From assembly GCF_000230675.1 (NCBI RefSeq), contig NZ_AGIK01000006.1, positions 89,039-153,038 of the forward strand: DNA of 64,000 bases, given 5' to 3'. The position numbers and the translations under genes are program-made. This stretch comes from Synechococcus sp. WH 8016. Lineage in GTDB: Bacteria; Cyanobacteriota; Cyanobacteriia; PCC-6307; Cyanobiaceae. Under the pieces are notes generated by a model, which made no database searches, was not told the origin of the DNA, and saw nothing but the letters and a program-made list of their open reading frames with translations. Positions 9,262 to 17,346 of the stretch are shown piece after piece (position 1 is the stretch's first letter; the number at the start of each line of letters is the position of its first letter).

Positions 9262-9390
9262 CTGAGTCGTTCTCATGCGACCGCACCGTTCTATCCGAAT
9301 TGCTGAGTATTTGTGCTTACGGAATGCCGGCGGTTGAGGTTCGGTTCTCCGTGGCAGCTCCCGTTCACTCGCGCCTGATCTGCCTTTGTG
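9226..9390 (-). ncRNA. Candidate small RNA ending at the orphan terminator
   Basis: The 130 nt before the terminator on the minus strand are GC-rich with several short inverted repeats, and contain no usable ORF. An orphan terminator in an intergenic region is a common mark of a small RNA. I do not recognise a known family (no 6S, SRP, tmRNA or Yfr1 core motif seen). The 5' end is a guess. Confidence 0.4.
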
Positions 9391-9450
9391 CCTGGGTGGC
9401 GATGGAGGGGTTTCAGCAGCAAAATACAAGTTCTTTGCGAGGAAGATCAG

Positions 9451-10224
9451 GTGAAAAATATTAGAAATAGGGTTTGTATTTTGCTTGAAGAAGAGCAAGC
9501 TGGTCGAAAAAGCACGTATGTTGTTAAGGCTATTGGGCTTTTAATTGTCTTCTCCATTCTGCTGGCAATTCTTGCGACGGAGCCGGCGGTTCGTGGCCCT
9601 TATCTTGATCTTTTGGCGAAATTAGACCTGGTCGTCGCAATCTTGTTTCTTGTGGAATACCTTTCCCGTTTATGGATTGCGCCGCTCCGAGACGGGGCGC
9701 GAAAAGGAGTGAGAGGCGCCTTGGATTTCGCGATCACTCCAATGGCGATTCTTGATCTTGTTGCGATTGCGCCAACGATCCTTGGATTTATTAGTCCTGA
9801 GCTCTATCTGCTTCGACTGATTCGTCTTGTGCGAATTGGCAAGATAGGGCGTTCTAAGCGCTTTCAGAAAAGTGTGAAGCACTTTAATCACGCTATTACG
9901 TCGAAAAAGGAAGAATTGCAAATTTCTGCCATCTATTCGGCTGTCGTGATTTGCATCAGTAGTGCATTGATGTATTTGGTTGAAGGAAGCGTGCAAACCG
10001 AGCAATTTGGCTCCATCCCTCGGTGCTTATGGTGGTCAGTGATTACCGTAACGACGGTTGGCTATGGAGATGTATCTCCAGAAACAGCAGCTGGAAAGAT
10101 TGTTGCTGCGATGACGGCATTGTTTGGGATTGCTGTGATCGCAATCCCTATTGGCATTATTTCTTCTGGATTCACAGATTCTCTGAGTTTAGAAAAAACG
10201 GATTTAGATTCCAAGAGTGGTTGA
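9451..10224 (+). CDS. Voltage-gated K+ channel-like ion transporter
   Basis: 257 residues with six membrane segments (about 25-250). S4 carries arginines at every third position (R-L-I-R-L-V-R-I-G-K), the voltage sensor. The pore loop has the K+ selectivity filter T-T-V-G-Y-G-D before S6. So this is a full one-subunit Kv-type channel acting as a tetramer in the cytoplasmic membrane. I choose GTG 9451, preceded by a GGA-rich ribosome site, over GTG 9388, whose extra 21 residues look unrelated. Codon use is visibly AT-richer than that of the neighbours, hinting at transfer. Confidence 0.9.
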   Translation: MKNIRNRVCILLEEEQAGRKSTYVVKAIGLLIVFSILLAILATEPAVRGPYLDLLAKLDLVVAILFLVEYLSRLWIAPLRDGARKGVRGALDFAITPMAILDLVAIAPTILGFISPELYLLRLIRLVRIGKIGRSKRFQKSVKHFNHAITSKKEELQISAIYSAVVICISSALMYLVEGSVQTEQFGSIPRCLWWSVITVTTVGYGDVSPETAAGKIVAAMTALFGIAVIAIPIGIISSGFTDSLSLEKTDLDSKSG

Positions 10225-10311
10225 GATTGCAGCCCAACCACTAGAAGACCTGATCTCTTGGTTGGCATGTGTTCTGTTTGTTTAATACGGTCAAATAAAA
10301 AATTTTGAAAT

Positions 10312-10827
10312 CTAGAAATGAGCCTCTGCTTTGTAGATCTCACCATTGATGTGCAGAGCGCTGCAGCGCAAAACTCTGTCTTTCAAGCTGCATTCTCCGT
10401 TGTTAGCGGCCCAAGCCTTGGGTAAGCCCGTTGCAATTCCATTGGAGTTGAATGAAGCTTCTGCCACGCTTGAGACTGCGCTTTGCCACGACTGGGCTTC
10501 TAAGCGACAGGTTCCAGCGCTGCATTTCAAAGGTGATTCTCCCTGTGTTGTCAGTGTGACGAACGTGAGCTGCCTACGGGAATTTTTGGTGCTGCCGTGA
10601 CCAATCAAGCGGACCGCTACGACGGAGGCACTGCGTCCTTTGAGCTGCAAGGTGATGCAAGCAGAGCTTTCTTGCTTGCTGCCGGTGAAGGAACACTCCT
10701 TCGTGTTCGTTTCATAGCGGCCAATTTTGAGATTCGGATCGGCAGCAGCCCCTCTTAAGGGAAAGCTCATCGCGCTGCTCAGCAGCAGCAAGGTGCTGAG
10801 GTGCAAAGCAAGAGAGCGATCCATCAT
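10312..10827 (-). CDS. Secreted conserved hypothetical protein (signal peptide)
   Basis: 171 residues. An N-terminal signal peptide (M-M-D-R then a Leu-rich core, with an A-A-A-type cleavage site near residue 26) leads to a soluble domain of about 145 residues with six Cys, probably forming disulfides outside the cytoplasm. No named domain is recognised. Starts at ATG 10827 or 10824 are preceded by AGGA. The frame is open 75 codons further upstream, but that part overlaps the small Cys-motif gene at 10847 and lacks a signal sequence, so I reject it. Confidence 0.6.
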   Translation of the reverse strand: MMDRSLALHLSTLLLLSSAMSFPLRGAAADPNLKIGRYETNTKECSFTGSKQESSACITLQLKGRSASVVAVRLIGHGSTKNSRRQLTFVTLTTQGESPLKCSAGTCRLEAQSWQSAVSSVAEASFNSNGIATGLPKAWAANNGECSLKDRVLRCSALHINGEIYKAEAHF

Positions 10828-10846
10828 CTGTTCAGTAATCCTTTGT

Positions 10847-11026
10847 TCAGTAGTCGTTATCAGCGACGCAAATCCCCATGCATCGGATGCCATTGCTGGC
10901 GGTGCGACGGCAGTGGGGACAAAGGACCTTTTCGCTTTGGTCTGTTGTGACCCCATCTCCTGCTCGATCGGCATCGGAGCTGGATGGTTTGCTCGTTTGC
11001 ATGATGGATTCTGCGATCGATGCCAT
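10847..11026 (-). CDS. Small Cys-motif protein, 59 aa, possible zinc binder
   Basis: A short soluble protein. The C-terminal 26 residues hold C-P-H-C and a later C-M-G-I-C separated by 13 residues, a typical zinc-knuckle spacing, and it ends in A-D-N-D-Y. The Ser/Asp-rich N terminus looks disordered. It lies 19 nt upstream of the secreted-protein gene on the same strand, so they could be cotranscribed. ATG 11026 is taken as the start; a longer frame exists to 11113. Confidence 0.5.
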   Translation of the reverse strand: MASIAESIMQTSKPSSSDADRAGDGVTTDQSEKVLCPHCRRTASNGIRCMGICVADNDY

Positions 11027-11075
11027 GGCGAGCGCTGCTTTACGACGATCATGGCGTGAACAGTGAAAGGCCGGC

Positions 11076-12035
11076 GTGACGGGAATCGGATTTGGGACTT
11101 GGGCCTGGGGCAATCAATTGCTGTGGGGTTACCAGCCGGAGCGTGATGATCCCGATCTTGCGGCCACTCTGAGAGCAGCTGTTCAAGGCGGATTGTCGCT
11201 TGTGGACACCGCCGATTCCTATGGAACAGGACGCCTCAATGGGCGTAGCGAACGGTTGCTGGGTCAGTTTCTGCGTGCCATGGATCCTGTTCAGTCCCAA
11301 AAGCTCAAGGTGGCAACCAAGTTGGCTCCATTCCCTTGGCGGCTGGGACGCGGCGGGTTTAAGCGTGCGTTTGATGCCAGTAAAGAGCGTTTGGGAGGAC
11401 GTTTGGATCGAATTCAATTGCATTGGAGCACGGCTCGCTATGCCCCTTGGCAAGAGTTGCCTTTGCTCGATGGGCTTGGGGACCTCGTCGAGCAAGGCTT
11501 GGTGCCAGAACTGGGCTTGTCCAACGTGGGGCCCAAGCGTCTTCGCTTCCTCCATGAACATCTCTTGAACAGAGGGATCTCCTTAAAAAGCGTGCAAGTT
11601 CAGCTGTCTCTGCTTGCTCCTGAACCGGTTCTCCATGGCGAGTTGGCGGACGTGTGCCGGGAGCTTGGTGTTGAGTTATTGGCCTATAGCCCCCTAGCCC
11701 TCGGGATTTTGGCGATTCCTCCGGGAGCGCAAGGCACCACCGCAACGATGTTGCGTTCAAGGTTGTTTCAGCGTCTGCTCCCAGCCAGTGAGGGCTTGCG
11801 TGCCGTCATGGTTGAGATCGCTGCAAGCCGAAGCGCTTCGATGGCCCAAGTGGCTTTGAATTGGTGCCGGGCCCATGGTGCTTGTCCGATTCCAGGATTG
11901 CGCCGCCCAGCCCAAGTAATTGATGTCACTCAAGCTTTGCAATGGTCGCTGAGTGAAACCGAGAGGCAAGCTTTGGATCAAGCCAGTCAAAAAACAGTGG
12001 CACGCATGCCAGCTAATCCATTTCAGAGTGCCTGA
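11076..12035 (+). CDS. Aldo/keto reductase
   Basis: 319 residues forming an NAD(P)H-dependent TIM barrel. Motifs in order: G-F-G-T-W-A-W-G near the N terminus, D-T-A-D-S-Y-G with the catalytic Asp and Tyr (about 42-48), a Lys in the A-T-K-L strand (about 79), H-W-S (about 110), and the C-terminal cofactor site G-A-C-P-I-P-G-L-R-R. The substrate is unknown; relatives act on sugars and reactive aldehydes. The start is GTG 11076. The 3' end overlaps the convergent gene by 13 nt. Confidence 0.9.
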   Translation: MTGIGFGTWAWGNQLLWGYQPERDDPDLAATLRAAVQGGLSLVDTADSYGTGRLNGRSERLLGQFLRAMDPVQSQKLKVATKLAPFPWRLGRGGFKRAFDASKERLGGRLDRIQLHWSTARYAPWQELPLLDGLGDLVEQGLVPELGLSNVGPKRLRFLHEHLLNRGISLKSVQVQLSLLAPEPVLHGELADVCRELGVELLAYSPLALGILAIPPGAQGTTATMLRSRLFQRLLPASEGLRAVMVEIAASRSASMAQVALNWCRAHGACPIPGLRRPAQVIDVTQALQWSLSETERQALDQASQKTVARMPANPFQSA

Positions 12036-12649
12036 TCAGCAGGATCAGGATCAGGACTTACAACCACTGGCAAAGAGGATGCTTTGCCCTGGAATGGAAT
12101 GACCTTGACCGGAGATGGATTGGACGTCTCTTCCTGCGCCTTGGATTGTTCACAGGCATTCAAAGCTTCTTGAAGAAGAGAATCAAATGTGGCTCCTGGC
12201 AGACGATGCCGGGCGATTTCAAGAAATGTTCTTGGTAGGGACTCCCCTGCAGCGCTCAGGACCGCTGGGTTTTCACGGCGCTGCTGTTGCTCCTCTTCAA
12301 TGGCACGAAGGAAACGATGGGTCACGTCTCGCTTGGTGCAGGCCTTAATCAGGGTGTCGCGGTCGGCAATTGGCTGATCCGCAATCTCTTCAAGTTCAAC
12401 AATCCTGCGCTCGAGGCTCTCGAGAACTTCAGCAGCTTCTTTGGTGATGTTGGCGAGTTGTCCGTCCGACAGGAAGGGCATATCGGCTACAAAGACCTTT
12501 CCATGATCTTTGAGGGCTAGAAAAGTAGGCCTGGCCCCTTGTCGATGGCCTGATGCACGGTCATAATTCCCGCCTAGAGGCCTCCGTGGAGGCGTAGGAC
12601 CAGCAGAAGATCGTCTACGGGTCGTTCTCTGAATTTTATCGAAAGCCAT
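12023..12649 (-). CDS. Conserved hypothetical protein, 208 aa, coiled-coil region
   Basis: A soluble protein with a basic Pro/Arg-rich N terminus (about 1-40), a helical central part with heptad-like Leu and Glu spacing (about 60-115, probable coiled coil), and an acidic Pro/Ser-rich tail. No enzyme motif is visible. Convergent with the aldo/keto reductase gene. I do not recognise the family; marine Synechococcus genomes hold many proteins of this character. Confidence 0.5.
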   Translation of the reverse strand: MAFDKIQRTTRRRSSAGPTPPRRPLGGNYDRASGHRQGARPTFLALKDHGKVFVADMPFLSDGQLANITKEAAEVLESLERRIVELEEIADQPIADRDTLIKACTKRDVTHRFLRAIEEEQQQRRENPAVLSAAGESLPRTFLEIARHRLPGATFDSLLQEALNACEQSKAQEETSNPSPVKVIPFQGKASSLPVVVSPDPDPADQAL

Positions 12650-12787
12650 TTCTAGTTAAAGATTTAACGCTCTGCTTGCGGCTAATGCCGAAGTGCCATA
12701 GCAACACTAACGATTCATACCCTAAATGGGTTTGAGAGCGCAGCCAGTTTTATGAGCTGACGTCTTCTATCGAATAGGGGGCGGAAT

Positions 12788-13828
12788 TCATGTTGGAAGT
12801 CCCAACACGGGTCCGTTTCCATCCCCGCCTGTTGAACGTTCGATCCGTCCGATGGTCCAGGCCTGAAGCCCCTGTGATTCGCATGCTTTCTCAGCGACCG
12901 CAACCCCTTCTTCGGGGACGATTAAGCAGTAACCAATGCCGAGATTGAAGGTATGCCAGAGGTCTCGTTCGGGGATGTCGCCATGGGATTGCAACCAGTC
13001 ATAGACAGCCGGGCGTACCCAGCTCGAAGGGTCCACGCTTGCTTGTAAACCGTTCGGTAGGCAACGAGGCAGGTTTTCTGGAAGCCCGCCTCCTGTGATG
13101 TGAGCCATTCCGTGAAGGGGTGTTCCTGCTTCGAGCAGGGTTTTCACAAGACGTCCATAGAGCTGTGTGGGGGTGAGCAAGGTCTCGATCAGAGGTTGAT
13201 CGTCGGGACCGAATCTGGTTTCAGCATTGGCGCCAGCTTGGGTGAGCACCCTGCGCACCAGGCTGAAGCCATTGCTGTGAATGCCGCTGCTGGCAATGCC
13301 CAGAATGCGATCGCCCGCGCGGATCTGCCGCCCGTCTATCAGCTGCTCTTCTTCAACAACAGCCACGCAGAAGCCTGCTAGGTCGTAACGCCCTGGTGGA
13401 TAGAACCCTGGCATTTCAGCGGTTTCACCACCCAACAAAGCGCAGCCACTCATGCGACATCCCTCGGCAATGCCCTCCACCACCGTGGCCATCGCTTCAG
13501 GGCTCAAAGCTCCAGTGGCCATGTAGTCGAGGAAAAAGAGGGGTTCTGCCCCACTGGTGATCACGTCGTTGACACACATGGCGACAAGGTCGATCCCCAC
13601 GTCGTGATGCCGGCCATGGTCTTGAGCGAGTTCAAGCTTGGTGCCAACGCCATCAGTCCCTGACACCAACAGGGGTTTCTTGAGTCCTGCGGGAAGGCGC
13701 ATCAGGCCGCCAAAACCACCGAGTCCGCCCACGACCTCTGGCCGGTGCGTGGCTTCCACGCTCTTGCGGATTCTGTTGACGAAGGCGCGCCCCGCCTCCA
13801 CATCGACCCCAGCGGTTTTGTAGTCCAT
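12788..13828 (-). CDS. purM: Phosphoribosylformylglycinamidine cyclo-ligase
   Basis: 346 residues. ATP-dependent closure of the imidazole ring to give aminoimidazole ribonucleotide, the fifth step of purine synthesis. The family blocks are present: an N-terminal Y-K-x-[30 protein letters not shown] and [10 protein letters not shown]. Full length, with a canonical ATG at 13828. Confidence 0.98.
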   Translation of the reverse strand: MDYKTAGVDVEAGRAFVNRIRKSVEATHRPEVVGGLGGFGGLMRLPAGLKKPLLVSGTDGVGTKLELAQDHGRHHDVGIDLVAMCVNDVITSGAEPLFFLDYMATGALSPEAMATVVEGIAEGCRMSGCALLGGETAEMPGFYPPGRYDLAGFCVAVVEEEQLIDGRQIRAGDRILGIASSGIHSNGFSLVRRVLTQAGANAETRFGPDDQPLIETLLTPTQLYGRLVKTLLEAGTPLHGMAHITGGGLPENLPRCLPNGLQASVDPSSWVRPAVYDWLQSHGDIPERDLWHTFNLGIGYCLIVPEEGVAVAEKACESQGLQAWTIGRIERSTGGDGNGPVLGLPT

Positions 13829-14165
13829 TCAAAAATGCTTCACTTCAATGATCCTCCTCTTTCATGGCTCGTGCTGTGCCTGATCTGGGATCGTCCGAGC
13901 CATTGATGAGTGTGGCTTTTCTCTGAGATCAGGCTCCCTAATGCGTTATTCGTTCTGTTGTGTTGCGTAGCCCTGTGCGGGTGTGACATCTCAGGGTTGC
14001 GTCAATGATTTCGTTCAAGCGAGATGTCTCAGCGTTCCTGAACACGATTGAAAAAGGTTTTTAGCTTGCTCAAAGTTTGAAACGAGAGATCGTTCGGACC
14101 AGACGACCTTTACCGCTTTGTTTTCGGACAAGGGTCGCTCTAACAAGGCCGAACCATCGACTTGC
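13829..14165. other. 337-bp divergent spacer between purM and rlpA
   Basis: Presumably holds the promoters of both genes. Short inverted stretches occur, but no clear operator, terminator or small ORF is seen. Confidence 0.5.
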
Positions 14166-14675
14166 ATGCACCGATCTTTCCCCTTCGCAACGCTCGCCAC
14201 TGGGCTCTTCGCTACAGGCTTTGCCCTGTTTCCAGTGTTGGCGCGTGATGTACCCACCATTGATCTCTACGACCCTTTCGAACCCTTGAGCTCGGAGTCC
14301 GTTCAGGCCTCTGCTCCAACAGCCCCGGCGGTGGCTTCTCCCCCTGCCGTCGCTCCGCCGAAACCTGCCAAAACGTTGGTTGTTTCCACCTCAACCGGAG
14401 AAGCCAGCTGGTACGGACCTGGCTTTTTTGGCAATCGCACCGCTAATGGAGAGGTGTTCAGGCCAGGAACCATGACCGCAGCGCATCGCACGTTGCCTTT
14501 TGGAACGAAAGTGAAGGTGACGAATCTGAGAAACGGCAAAGAAACGATCGTACGAATCAATGACAGGGGCCCATTCAGTGGCCATCGCGTCATCGATATC
14601 GCCCATGGCGCTGCCCAGCACCTTGGGTTGGTGTCAAGCGGCATTGCTCAAGTGCGCCTCGAGGTGCTCCGCTGA
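14166..14675 (+). CDS. rlpA: RlpA-like septal ring lytic transglycosylase family protein
   Basis: 169 residues with a signal peptide (about 1-26, cleavage after A-R-D region), a Pro/Ala-rich linker, and a C-terminal double-psi beta-barrel (about 78-169) with G-E-A-S-W-Y-G, T-A-N-G-E-x-F, A-A-H-R-T-L-P-F-G and I-N-D-R-G-P-F. The last includes the Asp thought catalytic in RlpA lytic transglycosylases that act on denuded glycan strands. No SPOR domain is present. The stop overlaps the likely panC/cmk start. Confidence 0.88.
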   Translation: MHRSFPFATLATGLFATGFALFPVLARDVPTIDLYDPFEPLSSESVQASAPTAPAVASPPAVAPPKPAKTLVVSTSTGEASWYGPGFFGNRTANGEVFRPGTMTAAHRTLPFGTKVKVTNLRNGKETIVRINDRGPFSGHRVIDIAHGAAQHLGLVSSGIAQVRLEVLR

Positions 14676-16222
14676 GCATTCAGGTTTGTCAATCCCTGCA
14701 TGAACTTCAACGTTGGCGTCAATCCTGTGACGCCTTCGTGCATTTTGTCCCAACGATGGGGGGGCTTCATCACGGCCACGCAAGCCTGATTGCGGCGGCC
14801 TCCCGCCCAAAGGCAGGTGCGGCAGAGACTTTGGTGAGCGTGTTCGTCAATCCTTTGCAGTTCGGTGCAAATGAGGATTTCGCTCGCTACCCACGAACCT
14901 TGGAAGCGGACTGCGAACTGGCGGAGCTGTCTGGTGCTTCTGCAATCTGGTGTCCAGACGAGCAGCAGATTTACCCCGGTGGGATGGCTGAATCCTGGAG
15001 GGTTCAGGCGCCGAAATCGTTGCAGTCACGATTGTGCGGATCAACAAGGCCTGGTCACTTCGATGGTGTCGTCACAGTGGTGTGCCGACTGTTGGCATTG
15101 GCTAGGCCGCATCAGTTGTTTTTGGGGGAAAAGGATTGGCAGCAACTCACCATTCTTCGCCGCATGGTGGTGGACTTGGGCTTGGACGTCCGGGTGCGCA
15201 GTGTGCCCACCGTGAGGGATGGTGATGGTCTGGCTAGCAGTTCGCGCAACCGCTACCTCAACGCTCAAGAGCGTCAGCAAGGGGTGTTGTTTGCCCAGGT
15301 TCTACGCGATGCGAAATCTGCGTTCTTGAGTAGCAGCATGTCGCCGGACCCTGGTCAAGTTCGCCGTCATCTTGAGGAGGGAGGACTCGGAGTGGAATAC
15401 GTCGACGTTGTTGACCCCTGGCTCTTACAGCCTTCCCAGCCCCATGAGGCATCCATTAATTTGCTTGCAGCTGCTGTTCGATGTGGCAGCACTCGCCTGA
15501 TTGATCATGTCTTTTTAATGACGCGTTCTCCCCTCGTTGCCATTGATGGTCCTGCTGGTGCTGGTAAAAGCACGGTGACCAGGGCCTTTGCTGAGCGCCT
15601 CGGACTGGTCTACCTCGATACAGGAGCGATGTATCGCGCCGTGACGTGGTTGGTGCTCGAGCAGGGAATTGATCCTGCGGATTCTGCGGCTGTGGACGCT
15701 GTGTTGCGGGATCTCGAGGTCGAACTTGCGCCCTTGCAGCAAGGTGTGCAGGCGGTGCGTGTCAATGGCCACGAGGTCACCGATGCCATTCGCGATCCGC
15801 AGGTGACGGCGTCGGTATCAGCGGTCGCGGCCCACGCTTGTGTTCGTGCTGCGCTGACTGCCCAGCAGCAGCGCATGGGCGCAGCGGGCGGTCTTGTCGC
15901 TGAAGGTCGTGACATTGGCACTGCAGTGTTTCCGGATGCAGAGCTCAAGGTGTTTCTCACTGCAACGCCGAAAGAGCGCGCTCGACGCCGTGCCCTCGAT
16001 TTGGAGGAGAGAGGACATGAGGTGCCAGCTCTGCCCGACCTAGAAGCACAGATTGTTGAACGCGATCGCCTTGACAGCACCCGTGAGGTGGCGCCCCTGC
16101 TTCAGGCCGACGATGCCGTCGAGTTGATCAGCGATGGCATGAGCATCGACCAGGTGATTGATGCCTTGGAAGATCTGTTCCGCCGTCGGGTGGCGGAAGA
16201 GGTTTGGCCAACCCCCGCCTAA
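14672..16222 (+). CDS. panC/cmk: Bifunctional pantoate--beta-alanine ligase / cytidylate kinase
   Basis: A cyanobacterial fusion. Residues about 1-285 are PanC, making pantothenate from pantoate, beta-alanine and ATP, with V-P-T-M-G-G-L-H-H-G-H and G-E-K-D-W-Q-Q. Residues about 288-510 are cytidylate kinase, phosphorylating CMP/dCMP, with P-loop G-P-A-G-A-G-K-S and Y-L-D-T-G-A-M-Y-R. GTG 14738 would leave almost nothing before V-P-T-M-G, whereas PanC normally has about 22-24 residues there. No ATG/GTG/TTG fits. CTG 14672 overlaps the rlpA stop as CTGA and has GAGG 7 nt upstream; ATT 14678 is the alternative. Confidence 0.92.
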   Translation: MSIQVCQSLHELQRWRQSCDAFVHFVPTMGGLHHGHASLIAAASRPKAGAAETLVSVFVNPLQFGANEDFARYPRTLEADCELAELSGASAIWCPDEQQIYPGGMAESWRVQAPKSLQSRLCGSTRPGHFDGVVTVVCRLLALARPHQLFLGEKDWQQLTILRRMVVDLGLDVRVRSVPTVRDGDGLASSSRNRYLNAQERQQGVLFAQVLRDAKSAFLSSSMSPDPGQVRRHLEEGGLGVEYVDVVDPWLLQPSQPHEASINLLAAAVRCGSTRLIDHVFLMTRSPLVAIDGPAGAGKSTVTRAFAERLGLVYLDTGAMYRAVTWLVLEQGIDPADSAAVDAVLRDLEVELAPLQQGVQAVRVNGHEVTDAIRDPQVTASVSAVAAHACVRAALTAQQQRMGAAGGLVAEGRDIGTAVFPDAELKVFLTATPKERARRRALDLEERGHEVPALPDLEAQIVERDRLDSTREVAPLLQADDAVELISDGMSIDQVIDALEDLFRRRVAEEVWPTPA

Positions 16223-16225
16223 CGG

Positions 16226-16714
16226 TTAGCGCTCAGTTGTTGGAGCCAAGAGGTCGTCTAGAAGGCCTTCGCAGGCATCTTCGAGTAGATCGAGCACATG
16301 TTCGAAGCCCTGCTCACCTCCGTAATAGGGATCTGGAACCTCGAGCGTGTCTGCCCGACGCGCATGGCTGAGCATGAGGCGAATCTGGGCTGTGCTTCTG
16401 GGGCCGAATTCTTTGGCCATGCTGGTCACACTGCGCAGGTTGTCCCGATCCATGGTGAGAACGTGATCAAAACTCTCTAGGTCGCCGCGTTCGAGTTGGC
16501 GGGCACGACTGGGCAGATGAATCCCTCGCCGCATGGCGGCTGCTTGCATGCGCTGATCGGCTGGATTTCCTACATGCCACCCACCGGTACCAGCGGAATC
16601 AACAAGAAACTGGTCCGTGAGCTCTCTCTGCTCGATGAGGTGAAGAAACACGCCTTCAGCGGCGGGTGAACGGCAGATATTGCCGAGACAGACAAATAGC
16701 AACTTTGTTGTCAT
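16226..16714 (-). CDS. ptpA: Low-molecular-weight protein tyrosine phosphatase
   Basis: 162 residues. The N-terminal P-loop V-C-L-G-N-I-C-R-S matches C-x5-R-S with the catalytic Cys, and D-P-Y-Y-G near residue 127 holds the general acid Asp. It dephosphorylates protein tyrosines; the target here is unknown. Its ATG overlaps the rpcF stop by 4 nt (ATGA), so it is translated from the bilin-lyase operon. A ptpA gene is a known landmark at the end of the phycobilisome rod region in marine Synechococcus. Confidence 0.93.
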   Translation of the reverse strand: MTTKLLFVCLGNICRSPAAEGVFLHLIEQRELTDQFLVDSAGTGGWHVGNPADQRMQAAAMRRGIHLPSRARQLERGDLESFDHVLTMDRDNLRSVTSMAKEFGPRSTAQIRLMLSHARRADTLEVPDPYYGGEQGFEHVLDLLEDACEGLLDDLLAPTTER

Positions 16715-17346
16715 GAGGCCTTCAGGCGTTGCAGTGCCAACTTTGCCCTGAGACGCACCACGCCCACCTCTTCAGACTCCCCCGCAAGGGTGTTCAGCGT
16801 GCTGCTGGCTTGATCACGAATGTTCCCAAGAATCCTGCAATGGAGGAGGCAAAACTCCAACCCGTAGGCCACGGCGTAGCGCACGACCCACTCTCCATCC
16901 TCCCCTGCATCAATCAGGGCCTGAAGACAACGCTCTGTTCTGTCTGGCGAATGGATCGAAGCTCCACTGATGGCGGCCAAACCTTTGGCCGCGGCGCGAC
17001 GCACGCTCGGGGCGATGTCCTGTTGGAGGGCCTGAATCAGCACATCGGTGCCGCGAGGATCCTTCAGTTCGGCCAAGGCGCGAATCGCCCATGCCCTAGC
17101 GCCGTAATCATGGGCATTGAGATTGCGAAGCAGGATCGGCACTACATCAGGGCCAAGGGCAATCAGTCCTCCCATCGCCACCGCTCCCACCGCTGGGTTG
17201 TTGAAGCTGAGCACTTCGATCAGTTTTGGCGCTGCCTTGAGATCCTTCAGGGTCGATAGCGATCGGGTGGCTTGGATCAGATCTGGAGTTGTGCGGGCAC
17301 GATCGAGCTCTCGAATCGCGCTGCTTAGAAGGTCGGAGTGCGTCAC
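16711..17346 (-). CDS. rpcF: Phycobilin lyase subunit RpcF (E/F clan, HEAT repeats)
   Basis: 211 residues of alpha-helical HEAT-like repeats with paired Ala/Leu-rich helices from about residue 30 to 170. Together with RpcE it forms a heterodimer that attaches a bilin to Cys84 of the phycocyanin alpha subunit (RpcA, also in this window). The GTG start overlaps the rpcE stop as GTGA, and its own stop overlaps ptpA as ATGA. A CpcF identity is possible; the marine PE-II background and rpcAB neighbours favour RpcF, for which phycoerythrobilin is the usual bilin. Confidence 0.85.
   Translation of the reverse strand: MTHSDLLSSAIRELDRARTTPDLIQATRSLSTLKDLKAAPKLIEVLSFNNPAVGAVAMGGLIALGPDVVPILLRNLNAHDYGARAWAIRALAELKDPRGTDVLIQALQQDIAPSVRRAAAKGLAAISGASIHSPDRTERCLQALIDAGEDGEWVVRYAVAYGLEFCLLHCRILGNIRDQASSTLNTLAGESEEVGVVRLRAKLALQRLKAS

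Larger units (their letters stand above)
8921..9450. other. 530-bp stretch without a convincing protein gene
   Basis: Between tRNA-Cys and the K+ channel. Two overlapping minus-strand frames (8969-9498) are low-complexity, rich in Pro, Arg and Ser, and look like chance. The only strong signal is the minus-strand terminator at 9226-9261 and the structured-looking sequence upstream of it (separate entries). Confidence 0.6.

Noticed and set aside
8974..9498. Two overlapping minus-strand frames after tRNA-Cys
   Set aside because: Low-complexity Pro/Arg/Ser sequence, cut by the strong terminator at 9226-9261, and overlapping the channel start.
8850..10320. Island at the tRNA-Cys 3' end
   Set aside because: No second copy of the tRNA-Cys 3' sequence was found downstream.
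10828..11052. 75-codon N-terminal extension of the secreted protein
   Set aside because: No signal peptide at that end, and it overlaps the Cys-motif gene; ATG 10827 gives a clean signal peptide.
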